From: Marinobacter sp. F4216
GTDB taxonomy: Bacteria; Pseudomonadota; Gammaproteobacteria; Pseudomonadales; Oleiphilaceae
Length of the DNA: 64,000 nucleotides
Direction of reading: 5' to 3'
Assembly: GCF_019931195.1 (NCBI RefSeq)
Contig: NZ_JAIOUO010000001.1
Location: 1-64,000 of the forward strand
The position numbers were made by a program, and so were the translations under genes. The notes beneath the pieces were generated by a model. The model was given only the letters and a program-made list of their open reading frames with translations, was not told the origin of the DNA and did no database searches. Below, piece after piece: positions 41,522 to 51,323 of the stretch. Within the stretch, counting starts at the first letter, position 1, and each line of letters opens with the position of its first letter.

Positions 41522-41550
41522 GATTGTCAGTTCGTCGGGCTCTGAACCCT

Positions 41551-43482
41551 CTACTTCACCACTTTCAGGCTCTGGTGCTGTAGCCGTTCCATCCGCTCGG
41601 CAATAGCCTTTAGGATGCCCTTGGCATCCAGTCCGCAGTCTCTCAGCAGTTCACCGTGCTTACCGTGGTCGATGAATACGTCAGGCAGGCCCAGTTGCAA
41701 AACCGGCATCACCACTTCCTGGCTGTTGAGGAATTCGGTGACCGCACTGCCCGCGCCGCCGGCAATGGTGTTCTCTTCCAGTGTCACCAGCAGCTCATGC
41801 TGTTCTGCCAGCTCAAGCACCAGCGCTTCATCCAGGGGTTTCACGAAGCGCATATCCGCCACGGTGGCGTCTAATGCTTCGGCCGCTTCCAGTGCGGATG
41901 ACAGCAGGGTGCCGAAATTCAGGATTGCAATGCCTGAGCCTTCCCGTACGGTGCGCCCTTTTCCTATCGGAAACCCGGAGAGCGCCTGCTCGATCGTTGC
42001 GCCGGGGCCAGTGCCTCGCGGGTAACGCACGGCGGCGGGGCCGTTGTAGACCAGCCCGGTGTGCAGCAGCTGCCGGGTCTCATTCTCATCCGACGGTGTC
42101 ATGATCACCATGTTCGGAATGCAACGCAGATAACTGATGTCGAAGGCGCCAGCATGGGTGGGGCCGTCTTCACCGACCAGGCCAGCCCGGTCAATGGCAA
42201 ACAGAACATCCAGGTCCTGGATGGCGACATCGTGCACGAGCTGATCGTAGCCCCGTTGCAGGAAGGTGGAGTAAATCGCCACGACTGGTTTTGCACCATC
42301 ACAGGCCAGGCCAGCAGCCAGGGTCACTGAATGCTGTTCAGCGATGGCGACATCGAAATAGCGATCCGGGAAACGCTTCGAGAATTCGAGCAGATCCGAA
42401 CCCTCACACATGGCCGGGGTAATGCCGGCTACCCGATCATCCTGCTCCGCCGCGTCACACAGCCACTGGCCAAACACGTTGGCGTATTTGGGGCGTGCAG
42501 GCTGGGCGGGAACCGGTTCCGGTTTGCTGGGGGGAACCGGTTCAATCTTGTTGATCGCGTGGTAACCAATGGGGTCGGCTTCCGCCGGGGCAAAGCCCTT
42601 GCCTTTGGTGGTGACCACGTGCAGGAATTGCGGGCCGTCCAGTTCCCGGATGTTCTCCAGGGTTTCCACCAACAGGGGCAGATCGTGGCCATCGACGGGG
42701 CCAATGTAATTGAACCCAAGTTCCTCAAACAGAGTGCTGGGAGCAATCATGCCCTTGAAGTGTTCTTCGGTCTTCCTGGCCAGGGCCATCAGGTGCGGTG
42801 TGCTCTGCAGCACCTTCTTGCTGCTGTCACGCATCTGGTTGTAGGTCCGGCTGGCAAGCAGCTTGGCGAAGTAGTTGGACAGGCCGCCTACATTGTGGGA
42901 GATCGACATGTCGTTGTCGTTCAGTACCACCAGCATGTCGGCGTGCAGGTGACCGGCGTGATTGAGGGCTTCAAAGGCCATGCCGGCGGTCATTGCGCCA
43001 TCACCAATTACTGCGATGCTCTTGCGCCCGGTGTTCTGCATGCGGGCCGCAATGGCCATGCCCAGGGCTGCGCTGATGGAGGTGCTGGAGTGTCCCACAC
43101 CGAAGGTATCGTATTCGCTCTCGCCCCGTTTGGGGAAACCGGCCAGTCCGCCCTTTCGACGGATGGTATCCATCTGTTCGCGGCGACCGGTGAGGATTTT
43201 GTGGGGGTAGGCCTGATGACCCACGTCCCAGACCAACCGGTCTTCGGGGGTGTTGAAGACGTAGTGCAGTGCAACGGTCAGTTCCAGTACACCGAGGCCA
43301 GCGCCAAAATGGCCACCGGTCTGTCCGACTGACCACAGTAGGAAGGCCCGAAGCTCCCTGGCGAGCTGGGTGAGCTGCTCAGCCGGCAAGTCGCGAAGCT
43401 GGGCCGGTGAATCGATCCGGTTCAGCAACGGGGTATTGGGCCGCTGAGAGGGGATTTCCTTGAAGGTGTAGGTTTCCTGCAT
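41551..43482 (-). CDS. dxs: 1-deoxy-D-xylulose-5-phosphate synthase
   Basis: Dxs is a thiamine-diphosphate enzyme joining pyruvate and glyceraldehyde 3-phosphate, the first step of the MEP isoprenoid pathway. The 643-residue protein has [27 protein letters not shown], the ThDP and metal motif [18 protein letters not shown] with LNDNDMSI, then the transketolase-like [15 protein letters not shown] and a C-terminal domain. The ATG at 43482 is used; 14 more codons upstream are open but contain the promoter. It follows ispA with a 133-base gap. Confidence 0.97.
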   Translation of the reverse strand: MQETYTFKEIPSQRPNTPLLNRIDSPAQLRDLPAEQLTQLARELRAFLLWSVGQTGGHFGAGLGVLELTVALHYVFNTPEDRLVWDVGHQAYPHKILTGRREQMDTIRRKGGLAGFPKRGESEYDTFGVGHSSTSISAALGMAIAARMQNTGRKSIAVIGDGAMTAGMAFEALNHAGHLHADMLVVLNDNDMSISHNVGGLSNYFAKLLASRTYNQMRDSSKKVLQSTPHLMALARKTEEHFKGMIAPSTLFEELGFNYIGPVDGHDLPLLVETLENIRELDGPQFLHVVTTKGKGFAPAEADPIGYHAINKIEPVPPSKPEPVPAQPARPKYANVFGQWLCDAAEQDDRVAGITPAMCEGSDLLEFSKRFPDRYFDVAIAEQHSVTLAAGLACDGAKPVVAIYSTFLQRGYDQLVHDVAIQDLDVLFAIDRAGLVGEDGPTHAGAFDISYLRCIPNMVIMTPSDENETRQLLHTGLVYNGPAAVRYPRGTGPGATIEQALSGFPIGKGRTVREGSGIAILNFGTLLSSALEAAEALDATVADMRFVKPLDEALVLELAEQHELLVTLEENTIAGGAGSAVTEFLNSQEVVMPVLQLGLPDVFIDHGKHGELLRDCGLDAKGILKAIAERMERLQHQSLKVVK

Positions 43483-43522
43483 CTGCTCGGGTCTATTCCA
43501 GAGTATTCGGCAACAGGATGGC

Positions 43523-43528
43523 ATTATA
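43523..43528 (-). promoter_or_regulatory. -10 box of a dxs promoter
   Basis: On the minus strand a perfect TATAAT lies about 40 bases before dxs. The -35 is weak. It suggests that dxs can be transcribed apart from xseB-ispA. Confidence 0.45.
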
Positions 43529-43615
43529 AGGGAACAGGTCGGGCTGTTTCACACTTATCGGGCCAGTCACTGCTACTTTGTCATCGTTGAGTGTGCGCTT
43601 TTTGGGCGCCCCTGA

Positions 43616-44512
43616 TCAATGGGTCCTTGCCACTATGTAATTGGCCATGGCCCTCAGCGGATCAGCTTCGGGGCCGAAATCCCGCAGGCTGTTCAGTGCG
43701 TGGTTCAGTAACGCGTCGAGATGCTCACGGGCACCTTCAATGCCAAGCAGCGCGGGGTAGGTGGGTTTGTCTCGCGCCATATCGGAGCCCTGAGGCTTGC
43801 CGATGATTTCAGTGTCGCCTTCGATATCCAGCAAATCGTCCTGAACCTGGAACGCCAGGCCAAGTGCCTTGGCGTACTCTGTCAGTGAGGCCTGCGCTGC
43901 GTCCGAAACCGAGCCGCTCGACAGCGCTCCAAGGATAACACTTGCTTCGATCAGTGCGCCGGTCTTGTGCCGGTGCATGGTTTCCAGCTGGCTGAGTGTC
44001 AGCTTTTGTCCGACCGATTCCAGGTCAATGGCCTGTCCTCCGACCATGCCTTTGTGCCCGCTTGCCCGGGCCAGTTCGCGAACCATCGCGAGCCTGGTCT
44101 CGGCATCAAAGCTTCCGGTCTCTGTCAGCCAGCTGAAAGCCAGGGTTTGCAGGGCATCGCCCGCCAGAATGGCGGTGGCCTCATCGAAGGCAATATGGGT
44201 GGTTGGCCGGCCCCGGCGCAGGTCATCATCGTCCATGGCGGGTAGATCGTCATGGATCAGTGAGTACGCGTGGATGAGTTCCAGGGCGCAGGCCGGCACC
44301 AGGGCGTTATCGCCCGTGTGTCCAACGGCGCTGGCGGCGCCCAGGCACAGGGCTGGGCGAACACGTTTGCCGCCGCCAAGTACGCTGTATCGCATGGCTT
44401 CCTGGAGCCGGTTGGAGGCGCTGCTGCGCTCGATGCAGCGATCCAGTTCTTCGTCGACACGGGCTTGGCAGGCATCGAGGAAATCCAGCCCCGAGTGTTT
44501 CCCTTTGCTCAT
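43616..44512 (-). CDS. ispA: Farnesyl diphosphate synthase
   Basis: IspA condenses IPP with DMAPP and then GPP to make farnesyl diphosphate. The 298-residue protein has the first Asp-rich motif [15 protein letters not shown] (88-102), the basic GGGKRVRP segment before it, and the second Asp-rich motif [12 protein letters not shown]. It overlaps xseB by four bases and precedes dxs, the usual xseB-ispA-dxs order. Confidence 0.96.
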   Translation of the reverse strand: MSKGKHSGLDFLDACQARVDEELDRCIERSSASNRLQEAMRYSVLGGGKRVRPALCLGAASAVGHTGDNALVPACALELIHAYSLIHDDLPAMDDDDLRRGRPTTHIAFDEATAILAGDALQTLAFSWLTETGSFDAETRLAMVRELARASGHKGMVGGQAIDLESVGQKLTLSQLETMHRHKTGALIEASVILGALSSGSVSDAAQASLTEYAKALGLAFQVQDDLLDIEGDTEIIGKPQGSDMARDKPTYPALLGIEGAREHLDALLNHALNSLRDFGPEADPLRAMANYIVARTH

Positions 44513-44766
44513 TGGCTGTTGTCGTCCGGGCTGAAGGGACGGGTCTCAAGCGACCCGTCGCTGTTTTGCACCAGCTGTTCCACCCGCTGTTCGGCGGACT
44601 TGAGGGCTTGCTGGCATTGCCGCGTCAGCTTCACGCCGCGTTCGAACGCCGCCAGTGACTGCTCCAGCGACAGCTCGCCCTGCTCCAGATCCCGGACCAG
44701 CTTTTCCAGCTCATCGAGGGATTTTTCGAAATCGGCGATGGTGGTGGCGTTTTGTTCTTCAGCCAT
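44509..44766 (-). CDS. xseB: Exodeoxyribonuclease VII small subunit
   Basis: XseB is the helical small subunit that combines with XseA into an exonuclease for single-stranded DNA. The 85-residue protein shows the family core [20 protein letters not shown] and [19 protein letters not shown], then a short polar tail. It overlaps ispA by ATGA. Confidence 0.95.
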   Translation of the reverse strand: MAEEQNATTIADFEKSLDELEKLVRDLEQGELSLEQSLAAFERGVKLTRQCQQALKSAEQRVEQLVQNSDGSLETRPFSPDDNSQ

Positions 44767-44833
44767 CGGGGTCTCCGGGAGGATGTCAGAAAGTGGATAT
44801 GAGAATTGGGCGGATTATATCAGAGCGCTACGG

Positions 44834-45607
44834 TTATCGCTGCCAGTGGAAGTGACGGCATTCCAGGGGCTTTGCCTGCGGGCCCCAGGATTGTTCGCTG
44901 ACGGTCATGTGCCCGGCGGACGACAGGGTGATAATCGTGGTACAGCGGGTGCCATAGGTGTCGCCCTCAATGAACGGTGAGGACAGAAAACGTTCGGTGT
45001 CCAGCCCGACACCCGTGTCGGGTAGGAGGTGATCGGGCGCCGGGGTGGTGTCCTGCAGTAGTCGGCGCAGTTGGCTGTGCAGTTCGTCGGCGTCCGGGAA
45101 CGCCGAAGTGACGAGAGTGCCGACGGCTTCCCGCAGGCGCAGGAGTTTCGGCCAGGGCGTTTGAAGCAGGTGATTACTCAGGCCATAGACACCCCGGTGG
45201 ACGGAGCGGCCCGGGTGCGCATCCCGATTGCTGTAGTACCAGCCGGACTGGTCGGTCAGCCGAATCAGGTTGAAGCCGGCGTATTGGTCAGTGGCGCTTG
45301 AGAGTTCTGAGTGGAATTCGGCTGGTGGCTCCGCCAGTGCCCGGATCGGCAGCTCGCCCCGACTTCTTGGCCCGCGCTCGGGCGAACCATCCCGCACGTT
45401 AGTGACTGCGCTGACCGTACCATCCCTGGTGATCGCCAGCCAGGTGCCGCCGGCCTCCAGGTCGCGGCCCGAGAGCACGGCGATGTCGTTGTCCGTCGTC
45501 CACCAATCCATCGGGGCGGTCGGGCGGCGGAAAAACTCGTCCCGGTTGGCGGCGACCACCAGTGGAAAGTGGGGGTTCTGGTGAAGGGCAAACGCGATCA
45601 GACACAT
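44834..45607 (-). CDS. NRDE-family protein (TANGO2-like)
   Basis: This is a 257-residue member of the NRDE family, named for the motif N21-RDE24 seen here after FPLVVAA, and starting MCLIAF as usual. The fold resembles N-terminal nucleophile hydrolases, with Cys2 as a possible nucleophile. Eukaryotic TANGO2 relatives have been linked to haem and lipid handling, but the bacterial role is not established. It is divergent from the TauE-like gene, with 89 bases between the starts. Confidence 0.85.
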   Translation of the reverse strand: MCLIAFALHQNPHFPLVVAANRDEFFRRPTAPMDWWTTDNDIAVLSGRDLEAGGTWLAITRDGTVSAVTNVRDGSPERGPRSRGELPIRALAEPPAEFHSELSSATDQYAGFNLIRLTDQSGWYYSNRDAHPGRSVHRGVYGLSNHLLQTPWPKLLRLREAVGTLVTSAFPDADELHSQLRRLLQDTTPAPDHLLPDTGVGLDTERFLSSPFIEGDTYGTRCTTIITLSSAGHMTVSEQSWGPQAKPLECRHFHWQR

Positions 45608-45696
45608 GCTGCTGGTCGGTACTCCCGGAAGTAATGAAGTTGGCGGTTGCGGTGTGTATCATACCAGCCTTGTTTTCCTGGGGTAGGGATACGCCG

Positions 45697-46494
45697 ATGA
45701 GTCTGTTGTACGTAGTAGTTTCCTATCTGGCGCTTGGGGCTTTGGCGGGCACTCTGGCGGGGTTGTTTGGTATTGGCGGTGGCCTGATCATCGTACCGGT
45801 GCTGATTTTCAGCTTCGGAATTCAGGGGGTGAGTCCGGAGGTGGCGGCGCATCTCGCCGTGGGTACGTCGCTGGCCACCATTGTGTTTACCTCGATCAGT
45901 TCGGTGCGTTCACACCACAGCCGTGGCGCTGTCCGGTGGGATGTATTTCGCCCGATGGCGGTCGGCATTGTCATTGGCGCTATCCTGGGTGCCTGGACAG
46001 CGTCCCTGCTCAGTGGCCCAGTGCTGGAAATGGTCATTGGGGTGTTTGTCATCCTCGTGGCCATCAAGATGCTGCTGGGGGCCGAGCCGAAACCAGGGCG
46101 AGATGTGCCCGGTAACGCCGGGCTGGCCACGGCTGGCGGTGGAATCGGCTGGGCGTCCGCCATCTTTGGCATCGGTGGCGGCACCTTGACCGTTCCTTTC
46201 CTGAACTGGTGCAACGTGCGGATGCAGAGCGCGGTTGGCACCTCGGCCGCGTGTGGTTTGCCTATCGCCGTAGCCGGTGCGCTGAGTAATATCGGGACGG
46301 GCTGGAACAATGCCGCGCTGCCGGAATACAGTCTGGGCTTTATTTACCTGCCGGCGATGCTGGGCATTATCGCGACGAGTGTGCTGTTCGCCAAAGTAGG
46401 TGCGTCGCTGGCTCACCGGCTGGACGCGATGTTGCTCAAGCGCATCTTTGCGGTATTTCTTTTACTGGTCGGGCTTCGTTTTCTTCTGAGTTGA
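45697..46494 (+). CDS. TauE/SafE-family membrane permease
   Basis: This is a 265-residue inner-membrane protein with about eight helices of the TauE/SafE (sulfite exporter-like) family. Two inverted halves each start with a Gly-rich segment: [16 protein letters not shown] near residue 20 and [15 protein letters not shown] near 165. The substrate cannot be told; family members carry sulfite or organosulfonates. GGGTAGGGA upstream supports the ATG at 45697; the frame is open upstream across the divergent NRDE gene. lgt follows by ten bases. Confidence 0.87.
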   Translation: MSLLYVVVSYLALGALAGTLAGLFGIGGGLIIVPVLIFSFGIQGVSPEVAAHLAVGTSLATIVFTSISSVRSHHSRGAVRWDVFRPMAVGIVIGAILGAWTASLLSGPVLEMVIGVFVILVAIKMLLGAEPKPGRDVPGNAGLATAGGGIGWASAIFGIGGGTLTVPFLNWCNVRMQSAVGTSAACGLPIAVAGALSNIGTGWNNAALPEYSLGFIYLPAMLGIIATSVLFAKVGASLAHRLDAMLLKRIFAVFLLLVGLRFLLS

Positions 46495-46504
46495 GAGGTT
46501 GTTG

Positions 46505-47293
46505 ATGCTGCAGCATCCGCAGATTGACCCGGTGGCCATTGCCATTGGTCCGTTCAAAATACACTGGTATGGCCTGACCTATCTGGTCGGTTTTGTCGTG
46601 GGCTGGTGGCTTGGCCGTCTGCGTACCCGCAAGCCCTGGTCGCCCATCAATGAAGAGCAGATGGGCGACCTGCTGTTCTACATTGCCCTTGGCGTCATTC
46701 TGGGCGGTCGCTTTGGCTATGTGATTTTCTATAACTTCGACGCCTTCCTGGCGGACCCGCTCTGGTTGTTCCGCGTATGGGAAGGGGGCATGTCGTTCCA
46801 TGGCGGCCTGCTGGGCGTGATGCTGGCCATGTGGTGGTACGGTCGCAAGGTGGGTGCCGGTTTCTGGCGTATTGCTGATTTCGTTGCACCGCTGGTGCCA
46901 GTGGGCCTTGGCGCTGGCCGCATTGGTAACTTCATCAACGGTGAGCTGTGGGGCAAGCCGACCGATGTCTCATGGGGAATGGTTTTCCGTACTGCGCCAG
47001 ACAGCTTGGCCCGCCATCCGTCCCAGCTCTACCAGTTTGCCCTGGAAGGCGTAGCCCTGTTCGTCATCCTCTGGTGGTTCTCTGCCAAACCAAGGCCGCG
47101 AATGGCCGTGTCCGGTGCATTCCTGATTGCGTATGGGGCGTTTCGGTTTATGGTGGAGTTCTTTCGTCAGCCGGACCCACAACTGGGGTACCTTGCGTTT
47201 GACTGGCTGACCATGGGGCAGGTGCTGTCCACCCCCATGATTATTGCGGGTATTGCCCTGATGTTGATTGCTTACCGGAGACATGCTGAATGA
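46505..47293 (+). CDS. lgt: Prolipoprotein diacylglyceryl transferase
   Basis: Lgt attaches diacylglycerol to the lipobox cysteine of prelipoproteins such as LpoA in this window. The 262-residue protein has about seven membrane helices. Motifs are [11 protein letters not shown] near the start, [21 protein letters not shown] and [18 protein letters not shown], the Lgt signature with the essential Arg and Asn, and HPSQLYQ. The ATG is preferred over the in-frame TTG two codons upstream. It overlaps thyA by four bases, a common pair. Confidence 0.96.
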   Translation: MLQHPQIDPVAIAIGPFKIHWYGLTYLVGFVVGWWLGRLRTRKPWSPINEEQMGDLLFYIALGVILGGRFGYVIFYNFDAFLADPLWLFRVWEGGMSFHGGLLGVMLAMWWYGRKVGAGFWRIADFVAPLVPVGLGAGRIGNFINGELWGKPTDVSWGMVFRTAPDSLARHPSQLYQFALEGVALFVILWWFSAKPRPRMAVSGAFLIAYGAFRFMVEFFRQPDPQLGYLAFDWLTMGQVLSTPMIIAGIALMLIAYRRHAE

Positions 47294-48129
47294 AGGCCTA
47301 TCTCGATTTGATGCAGGACGTTGTTGATAATGGGTTTGATAAGGGCGACCGGACCGGGGTCGGTACCCGCTCGGTGTTCGGACGCCAGATCCGTTTTAAC
47401 CTGCAGGAAGGTTTTCCACTGGTGACCACCAAGAAAGTGCACCTGCGCAGCATCATTTACGAATTGCTTTGGTTCCTGAAAGGCTCCACCGACAACAACT
47501 GGCTCAAAGAGCGGAAGGTGTCCATCTGGAACGAGTGGGCACTGGAAGATGGCGACCTGGGCCCGATCTACGGGAAGCAGTGGCGCAGCTGGCAATGCCC
47601 GGATGGCCGAGTAGTGGATCAGATCAGCGAAGTCATTGAGCAAATCAGGACCAAGCCCAATTCCCGCCGACTGATCGTGTCCGCCTGGAATCCGGCCGAA
47701 TTGCCGGATGAAGCCATCAGCCCGCAGGACAACGTCCGAAAAGGCCGTATGGCGTTGGCTCCCTGCCATTGCCTGTTCCAGTTCTACGTGACCGACGGTA
47801 AGCTGTCCTGCCAGCTCTATCAGCGCAGCGCCGACCTGTTCCTGGGCGTGCCGTTCAACATTGCCTCTTATGCCTTGCTGACCCACATGATTGCCCAGCA
47901 GTGCGATCTGGATGTGGGCGAGTTTGTCCACACCTTCGGCGATTGTCACCTGTACCAGAACCACCTGACCGACGACATCGTGTTCGAGCAGCTCAAGCGT
48001 GAGCCGCGGGCTCTGCCGAAACTGGTGATCAAGCGCAAGCCGGAGTCCATCTTCGATTACGAACTGGAAGACTTCGAGTTCGAGGGATATGACCCTTATC
48101 CGGTCATCAAGGCGCCGATTGCCATCTGA
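47290..48129 (+). CDS. thyA: Thymidylate synthase
   Basis: ThyA methylates dUMP to dTMP with methylene-tetrahydrofolate. The 279-residue protein is slightly longer than the 264 of E. coli. The catalytic Cys is C159 in [12 protein letters not shown], and [22 protein letters not shown] and [13 protein letters not shown] are typical. folA, which regenerates the folate, follows 152 bases later. The gap has a GCC-TTGA-GGC stem with TTTTTT (near 48220) that may weakly terminate. Confidence 0.97.
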   Translation: MKAYLDLMQDVVDNGFDKGDRTGVGTRSVFGRQIRFNLQEGFPLVTTKKVHLRSIIYELLWFLKGSTDNNWLKERKVSIWNEWALEDGDLGPIYGKQWRSWQCPDGRVVDQISEVIEQIRTKPNSRRLIVSAWNPAELPDEAISPQDNVRKGRMALAPCHCLFQFYVTDGKLSCQLYQRSADLFLGVPFNIASYALLTHMIAQQCDLDVGEFVHTFGDCHLYQNHLTDDIVFEQLKREPRALPKLVIKRKPESIFDYELEDFEFEGYDPYPVIKAPIAI

Positions 48130-48281
48130 TTTAAGCGGACCGACTTCAGGTCTTGATCGCAAGGGTGAGAGGGTGATTTTACAAAAATGTGCGGAGCCCA
48201 AGCCGCGCAGGGATGCCTTGAGGCGTTTTTTGGAAAATCCCCCTCGCTCCCTTGCAGCCTCCGCCTCATAGGAATTTAGAC

Positions 48282-48791
48282 ATGCGTAAAGCCCTCATCG
48301 TGGCCATGTCCCAGAACCGGGTCATCGGCCGCAACAACAAGCTGCCCTGGTATCTCCCGGGTGATCTTCGTTACTTCAAACAGGCTACCATGGGTAAGCC
48401 GATCATCATGGGGCGCAAGACCTGGGATTCCATTGGTCGACCCTTGCCCGGCCGTATGAACCTGATCATTACGCGCCAGGATGACTGGCCGGTACCGGCA
48501 GGAACTGTGCGTGTGGCGTCGCTGGAAGAGGCGCTGTTGAAAGCCGGTGCTCAGGCCCAGCTGGATGGCGTGGACGAAGTGATGATTATTGGAGGAGGGC
48601 AGATTTATGCCGAAGCTCTGCCTCAGGTGGACCGGATGTACATCACCCAGGTGCACGCGGATGTTGAAGGGGATGCGTTCTTCCCGGAAGTGAACTGGGA
48701 TGGCTGGGAGGAAATCGGACGGGAGGATTTCTCCGCGTCCGACAACAATCCCTACGACTACAGCTTCGTCGTTTACCAGCGTCGGTCTTAG
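48282..48791 (+). CDS. folA: Dihydrofolate reductase
   Basis: FolA reduces dihydrofolate with NADPH, the step blocked by trimethoprim. The 169-residue protein has AMSQNRVIGRNNKLPWYLPGD, GRKTWDSIGRPLPGRMN and IIGGGQIYAEALPQVDRMY. ATG 48282 gives the family N-terminus. Its TAG stop overlaps the TAA stop of the convergent helicase gene by two bases (cTTAG). Confidence 0.96.
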   Translation: MRKALIVAMSQNRVIGRNNKLPWYLPGDLRYFKQATMGKPIIMGRKTWDSIGRPLPGRMNLIITRQDDWPVPAGTVRVASLEEALLKAGAQAQLDGVDEVMIIGGGQIYAEALPQVDRMYITQVHADVEGDAFFPEVNWDGWEEIGREDFSASDNNPYDYSFVVYQRRS

Positions 48792-50308
48792 GCCTTACGA
48801 GGCGGGCGCTTGCCCGCCGGCTTGCCGCTTCGACTGCCTCCCTTCCCGGGCGGCTTTCCACGCCCGCCATCACGTCCCTGGCCTCTGGGGCCGCCCTTTT
48901 TGAAACCACCCTTGCGGCGATCACCACCCGGACGTCCGCCTTTACCGTCCCGACGGGGCGGCTTGCTGGATACCACCGGCAGTGCTTCGGGTTGCTCCAG
49001 TGGCAGGGAGCCTGGCTGAGCTGTTTCCATCCAGCAGGCCAGTGCGCCAGCCACCATGGCCATGTCCATGTTGTTACGCTCGGCAATGTCGTCCATCAGA
49101 GCAATGGCCTTGGCCAGCTTGGCGTCTTCGGCAAAACCCATCAGCTGGGTTTCGAACTGCTGCTCGCGCATTTCCAGAAGTTCTTTGGGCGATGGCAGTT
49201 CATAGCTCTGCATGGGCGAGTTGGTGGCTCGCTCCAGGGTCCGCAGCCAGCTGCGCTCCCGCGGGGTGACCAGCAGAATGGCTTTGCCGGTTCGACCGGC
49301 ACGGCCGGTACGTCCAACGCGGTGGATGTAGGCCTCGGTATCGTAAGGCACGTCGTAGTTGATAACGTGGGTGATCCGGGGTACATCGAGGCCACGGGCT
49401 GCCACATCGGTGGCGATAATGATGTCTTTTTTGCCCCGCTTGAGATCTTCGACGGTCTGTTCACGCTGGCGTTGGTTCAGATCGCCATTGAGCGGTGCGA
49501 CGCCGTGACCCCGTGCCGACAGCTTTTCAGCCAGCAACGTGGTTTCCGCCTTGGTGCGGACAAAGATGATGGACGCGTCGAACGGCTCCACTTCCAGAAT
49601 CCGGGTAAGGGCGTCCAGCTTCCGCTCGGCGTAGACCGGCAGCACGTACTGCGCAATGCGCTCGACGGTGCGGGTTTCGCTTTCAATTTTTACTTCAGTG
49701 GCATCCCGCAGGTAGGTCTGGGCCACTTTCTTGATCGGCGGCGGCATGGTTGCGGAGAACAGCGCCCGCTGACAGTTATCCGGTGTTTTCGCGAGGATGG
49801 CCTCAACGTCATCAATGAAGCCCATTCGAAGCATCTCGTCAGCTTCGTCCAGCACCAGCGCCTTGAGCTTGTCCAGCTTGAGAGTGCCCTTGCGCAGGTG
49901 ATCCAGCATCCGGCCCGGCGTGCCCACGATAACCTGGGCGCCACGCTTCAGGCCGCGGATCTGGGGCTGGAAGTCCTGGCCACCGTAAATGGGCAGAACG
50001 TGGAACTGGCTGAACTTGCTGGCATAGGTGGTGAAGGCTTCTGCTACCTGAATGGCCAGTTCCCGTGTGGGGGCCAGAACCAGCAACTGGGGATCACGGC
50101 TCGTGGCGTCAATGCGGCTGAGCAGTGGCAGGGCGAACGCGGCGGTTTTTCCGGTGCCGGTCTGGGCGACGCCCAGGAGATGGTTGCCGGCCAGCAACGC
50201 TGGAATGGATTGAGCCTGAATGGGTGAAGGCTTTTCGTAGCCCACTTCAGTTACGGCTTCAAGCACTGCCGGGTCAAGACCCAGCTCGGCGAAGGAAATA
50301 TCTGACAT
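48788..50308 (-). CDS. DEAD-box RNA helicase (DeaD/RhlE-like)
   Basis: This ATP-dependent RNA helicase probably acts in ribosome assembly or mRNA turnover, especially in the cold. The 506-residue protein has the Q motif (GYEKPSPIQ), AQTGTGKTAAF, PTRELAIQV, the DEAD box, SAT and HRVGRTGRAG, an extra helical part (about 380-440) and a Lys/Arg/Gly-rich tail (about 450-506). The N-terminus resembles DeaD (CsdA), but it is shorter than E. coli CsdA and lacks a clear DbpA-like RNA-binding domain. On the minus strand TATACT (50367-50372) and the GCATTG-CAATGC repeat (50337-50353) lie upstream. Confidence 0.9.
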   Translation of the reverse strand: MSDISFAELGLDPAVLEAVTEVGYEKPSPIQAQSIPALLAGNHLLGVAQTGTGKTAAFALPLLSRIDATSRDPQLLVLAPTRELAIQVAEAFTTYASKFSQFHVLPIYGGQDFQPQIRGLKRGAQVIVGTPGRMLDHLRKGTLKLDKLKALVLDEADEMLRMGFIDDVEAILAKTPDNCQRALFSATMPPPIKKVAQTYLRDATEVKIESETRTVERIAQYVLPVYAERKLDALTRILEVEPFDASIIFVRTKAETTLLAEKLSARGHGVAPLNGDLNQRQREQTVEDLKRGKKDIIIATDVAARGLDVPRITHVINYDVPYDTEAYIHRVGRTGRAGRTGKAILLVTPRERSWLRTLERATNSPMQSYELPSPKELLEMREQQFETQLMGFAEDAKLAKAIALMDDIAERNNMDMAMVAGALACWMETAQPGSLPLEQPEALPVVSSKPPRRDGKGGRPGGDRRKGGFKKGGPRGQGRDGGRGKPPGKGGSRSGKPAGKRPPRKA

Positions 50309-50502
50309 TGATTCACTCGGAATTCGGAAGGGTAACGCATTGACAGGCAATGCATGGCGTGAACGGAGTATAGTCGCTTTAGCGCTGGTTTGATATGTGA
50401 GGAAGCCGGTGCATTGTAGGTAGTTGCCGGTGCCCGAACGTTGATTTTAGGCGCCGGGTGGGGCAGTCTCTCGGTTTTGATAGCTTGCTAATGGGGTTTC
50501 CG

Positions 50503-51291
50503 ATGACGTTTGATCAATTGCTTGCGGCGGTGCGCTCAGACAACGAGCTGGTTATTCCCGGAAGCTGGGGGCAAGGGCGGGCAAGCTTTGGTGGCCTCCT
50601 TGCGGCGCTGGTCTTTGAGCGCATGGCCGCGCTGGTCGGCGAGGGCCGTGCCATGCGTTCTTTGCAGACGTCTTTTGTGGGTCCTGTGGCGCCAGGTGTG
50701 CCAGCCCGCTGCGAGGCAGAGGTATTGCGAGAGGGGCGGGCTGTGACCCAGGTTCAGGGGCGAATTGTCCAGAACGGTGAGCCGCGGCTGGTATGTCTGG
50801 CTAGCTTTGGCGGAGATCGTGAATCCGCGGTGCAGGTGGATGCCCTGCCTGCGCCCAAGGCAACCCCTGTTGAACAGTGTCAGGCCTTGCCCTATATCGA
50901 GGGCGTGACACCGGCGTTCACCCAGCACATTGAGATGCGCTGGGCGTTCGGGCACATGCCGCTCAGCGGCAAGGGCGGACGAGAAATGGGCGGCTGGATG
51001 CAATTCCGGGATGAACCCCTATCACTCGAGGATGCTCATATCGTGGCACTGGTGGATGCCTGGCCGCCGGCACTGTTGCCGCATCTGAAAGGGCCTGCGC
51101 CGGCAAGCTCCCTGAGTTGGGCACTGGATATCCTGCATCCCCGGCCCGAAATAAAGTCCGGTGACTGGCTGTTGTACAAAGCCGGCATTGACCAGGCGGG
51201 AGCAGGGTATGGCCACACCCATGCCGGCATCTGGACCGCCAGTGGTGAACTGGTGGCGCTCAGCCGCCAGACGGTAACTGTGTTCGGCTGA
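50503..51291 (+). CDS. Acyl-CoA thioesterase-like double hotdog protein
   Basis: This 262-residue protein resembles the TesB-like family of acyl-CoA thioesterases. The first hotdog half holds GSWGQGRASFGGLLAAL (near 23-39, a Gly-rich turn before the central helix) and SLQTSFVGPVAPG, and the second holds DILHPRPEIKSGDWLLY and AGYGHTHAGIWTASGEL. Family members hydrolyse acyl-CoA to free acid and CoA. The ATG is chosen because GGGG lies eight bases upstream; an ATG at 50491 is possible. It is convergent with the dehalogenase-like gene. Confidence 0.8.
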   Translation: MTFDQLLAAVRSDNELVIPGSWGQGRASFGGLLAALVFERMAALVGEGRAMRSLQTSFVGPVAPGVPARCEAEVLREGRAVTQVQGRIVQNGEPRLVCLASFGGDRESAVQVDALPAPKATPVEQCQALPYIEGVTPAFTQHIEMRWAFGHMPLSGKGGREMGGWMQFRDEPLSLEDAHIVALVDAWPPALLPHLKGPAPASSLSWALDILHPRPEIKSGDWLLYKAGIDQAGAGYGHTHAGIWTASGELVALSRQTVTVFG

Positions 51292-51300
51292 TGCCCAGCA

Positions 51301-51323
51301 AGGGCGGCTGTTCAGGCCGCCCT
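51301..51323. terminator. Possible shared hairpin between convergent genes
   Basis: AGGGCGGC and GCCGCCCT form a perfect eight-base stem with a seven-base loop that spans the stop codon of the minus-strand gene. No T-run is present, so termination is uncertain. Confidence 0.4.

Noticed and set aside
42331..43332. 333-codon open frame on the plus strand within dxs
   Set aside because: It is antisense to dxs, whose thiamine-diphosphate motifs are complete; the composition is that of a shadow frame.
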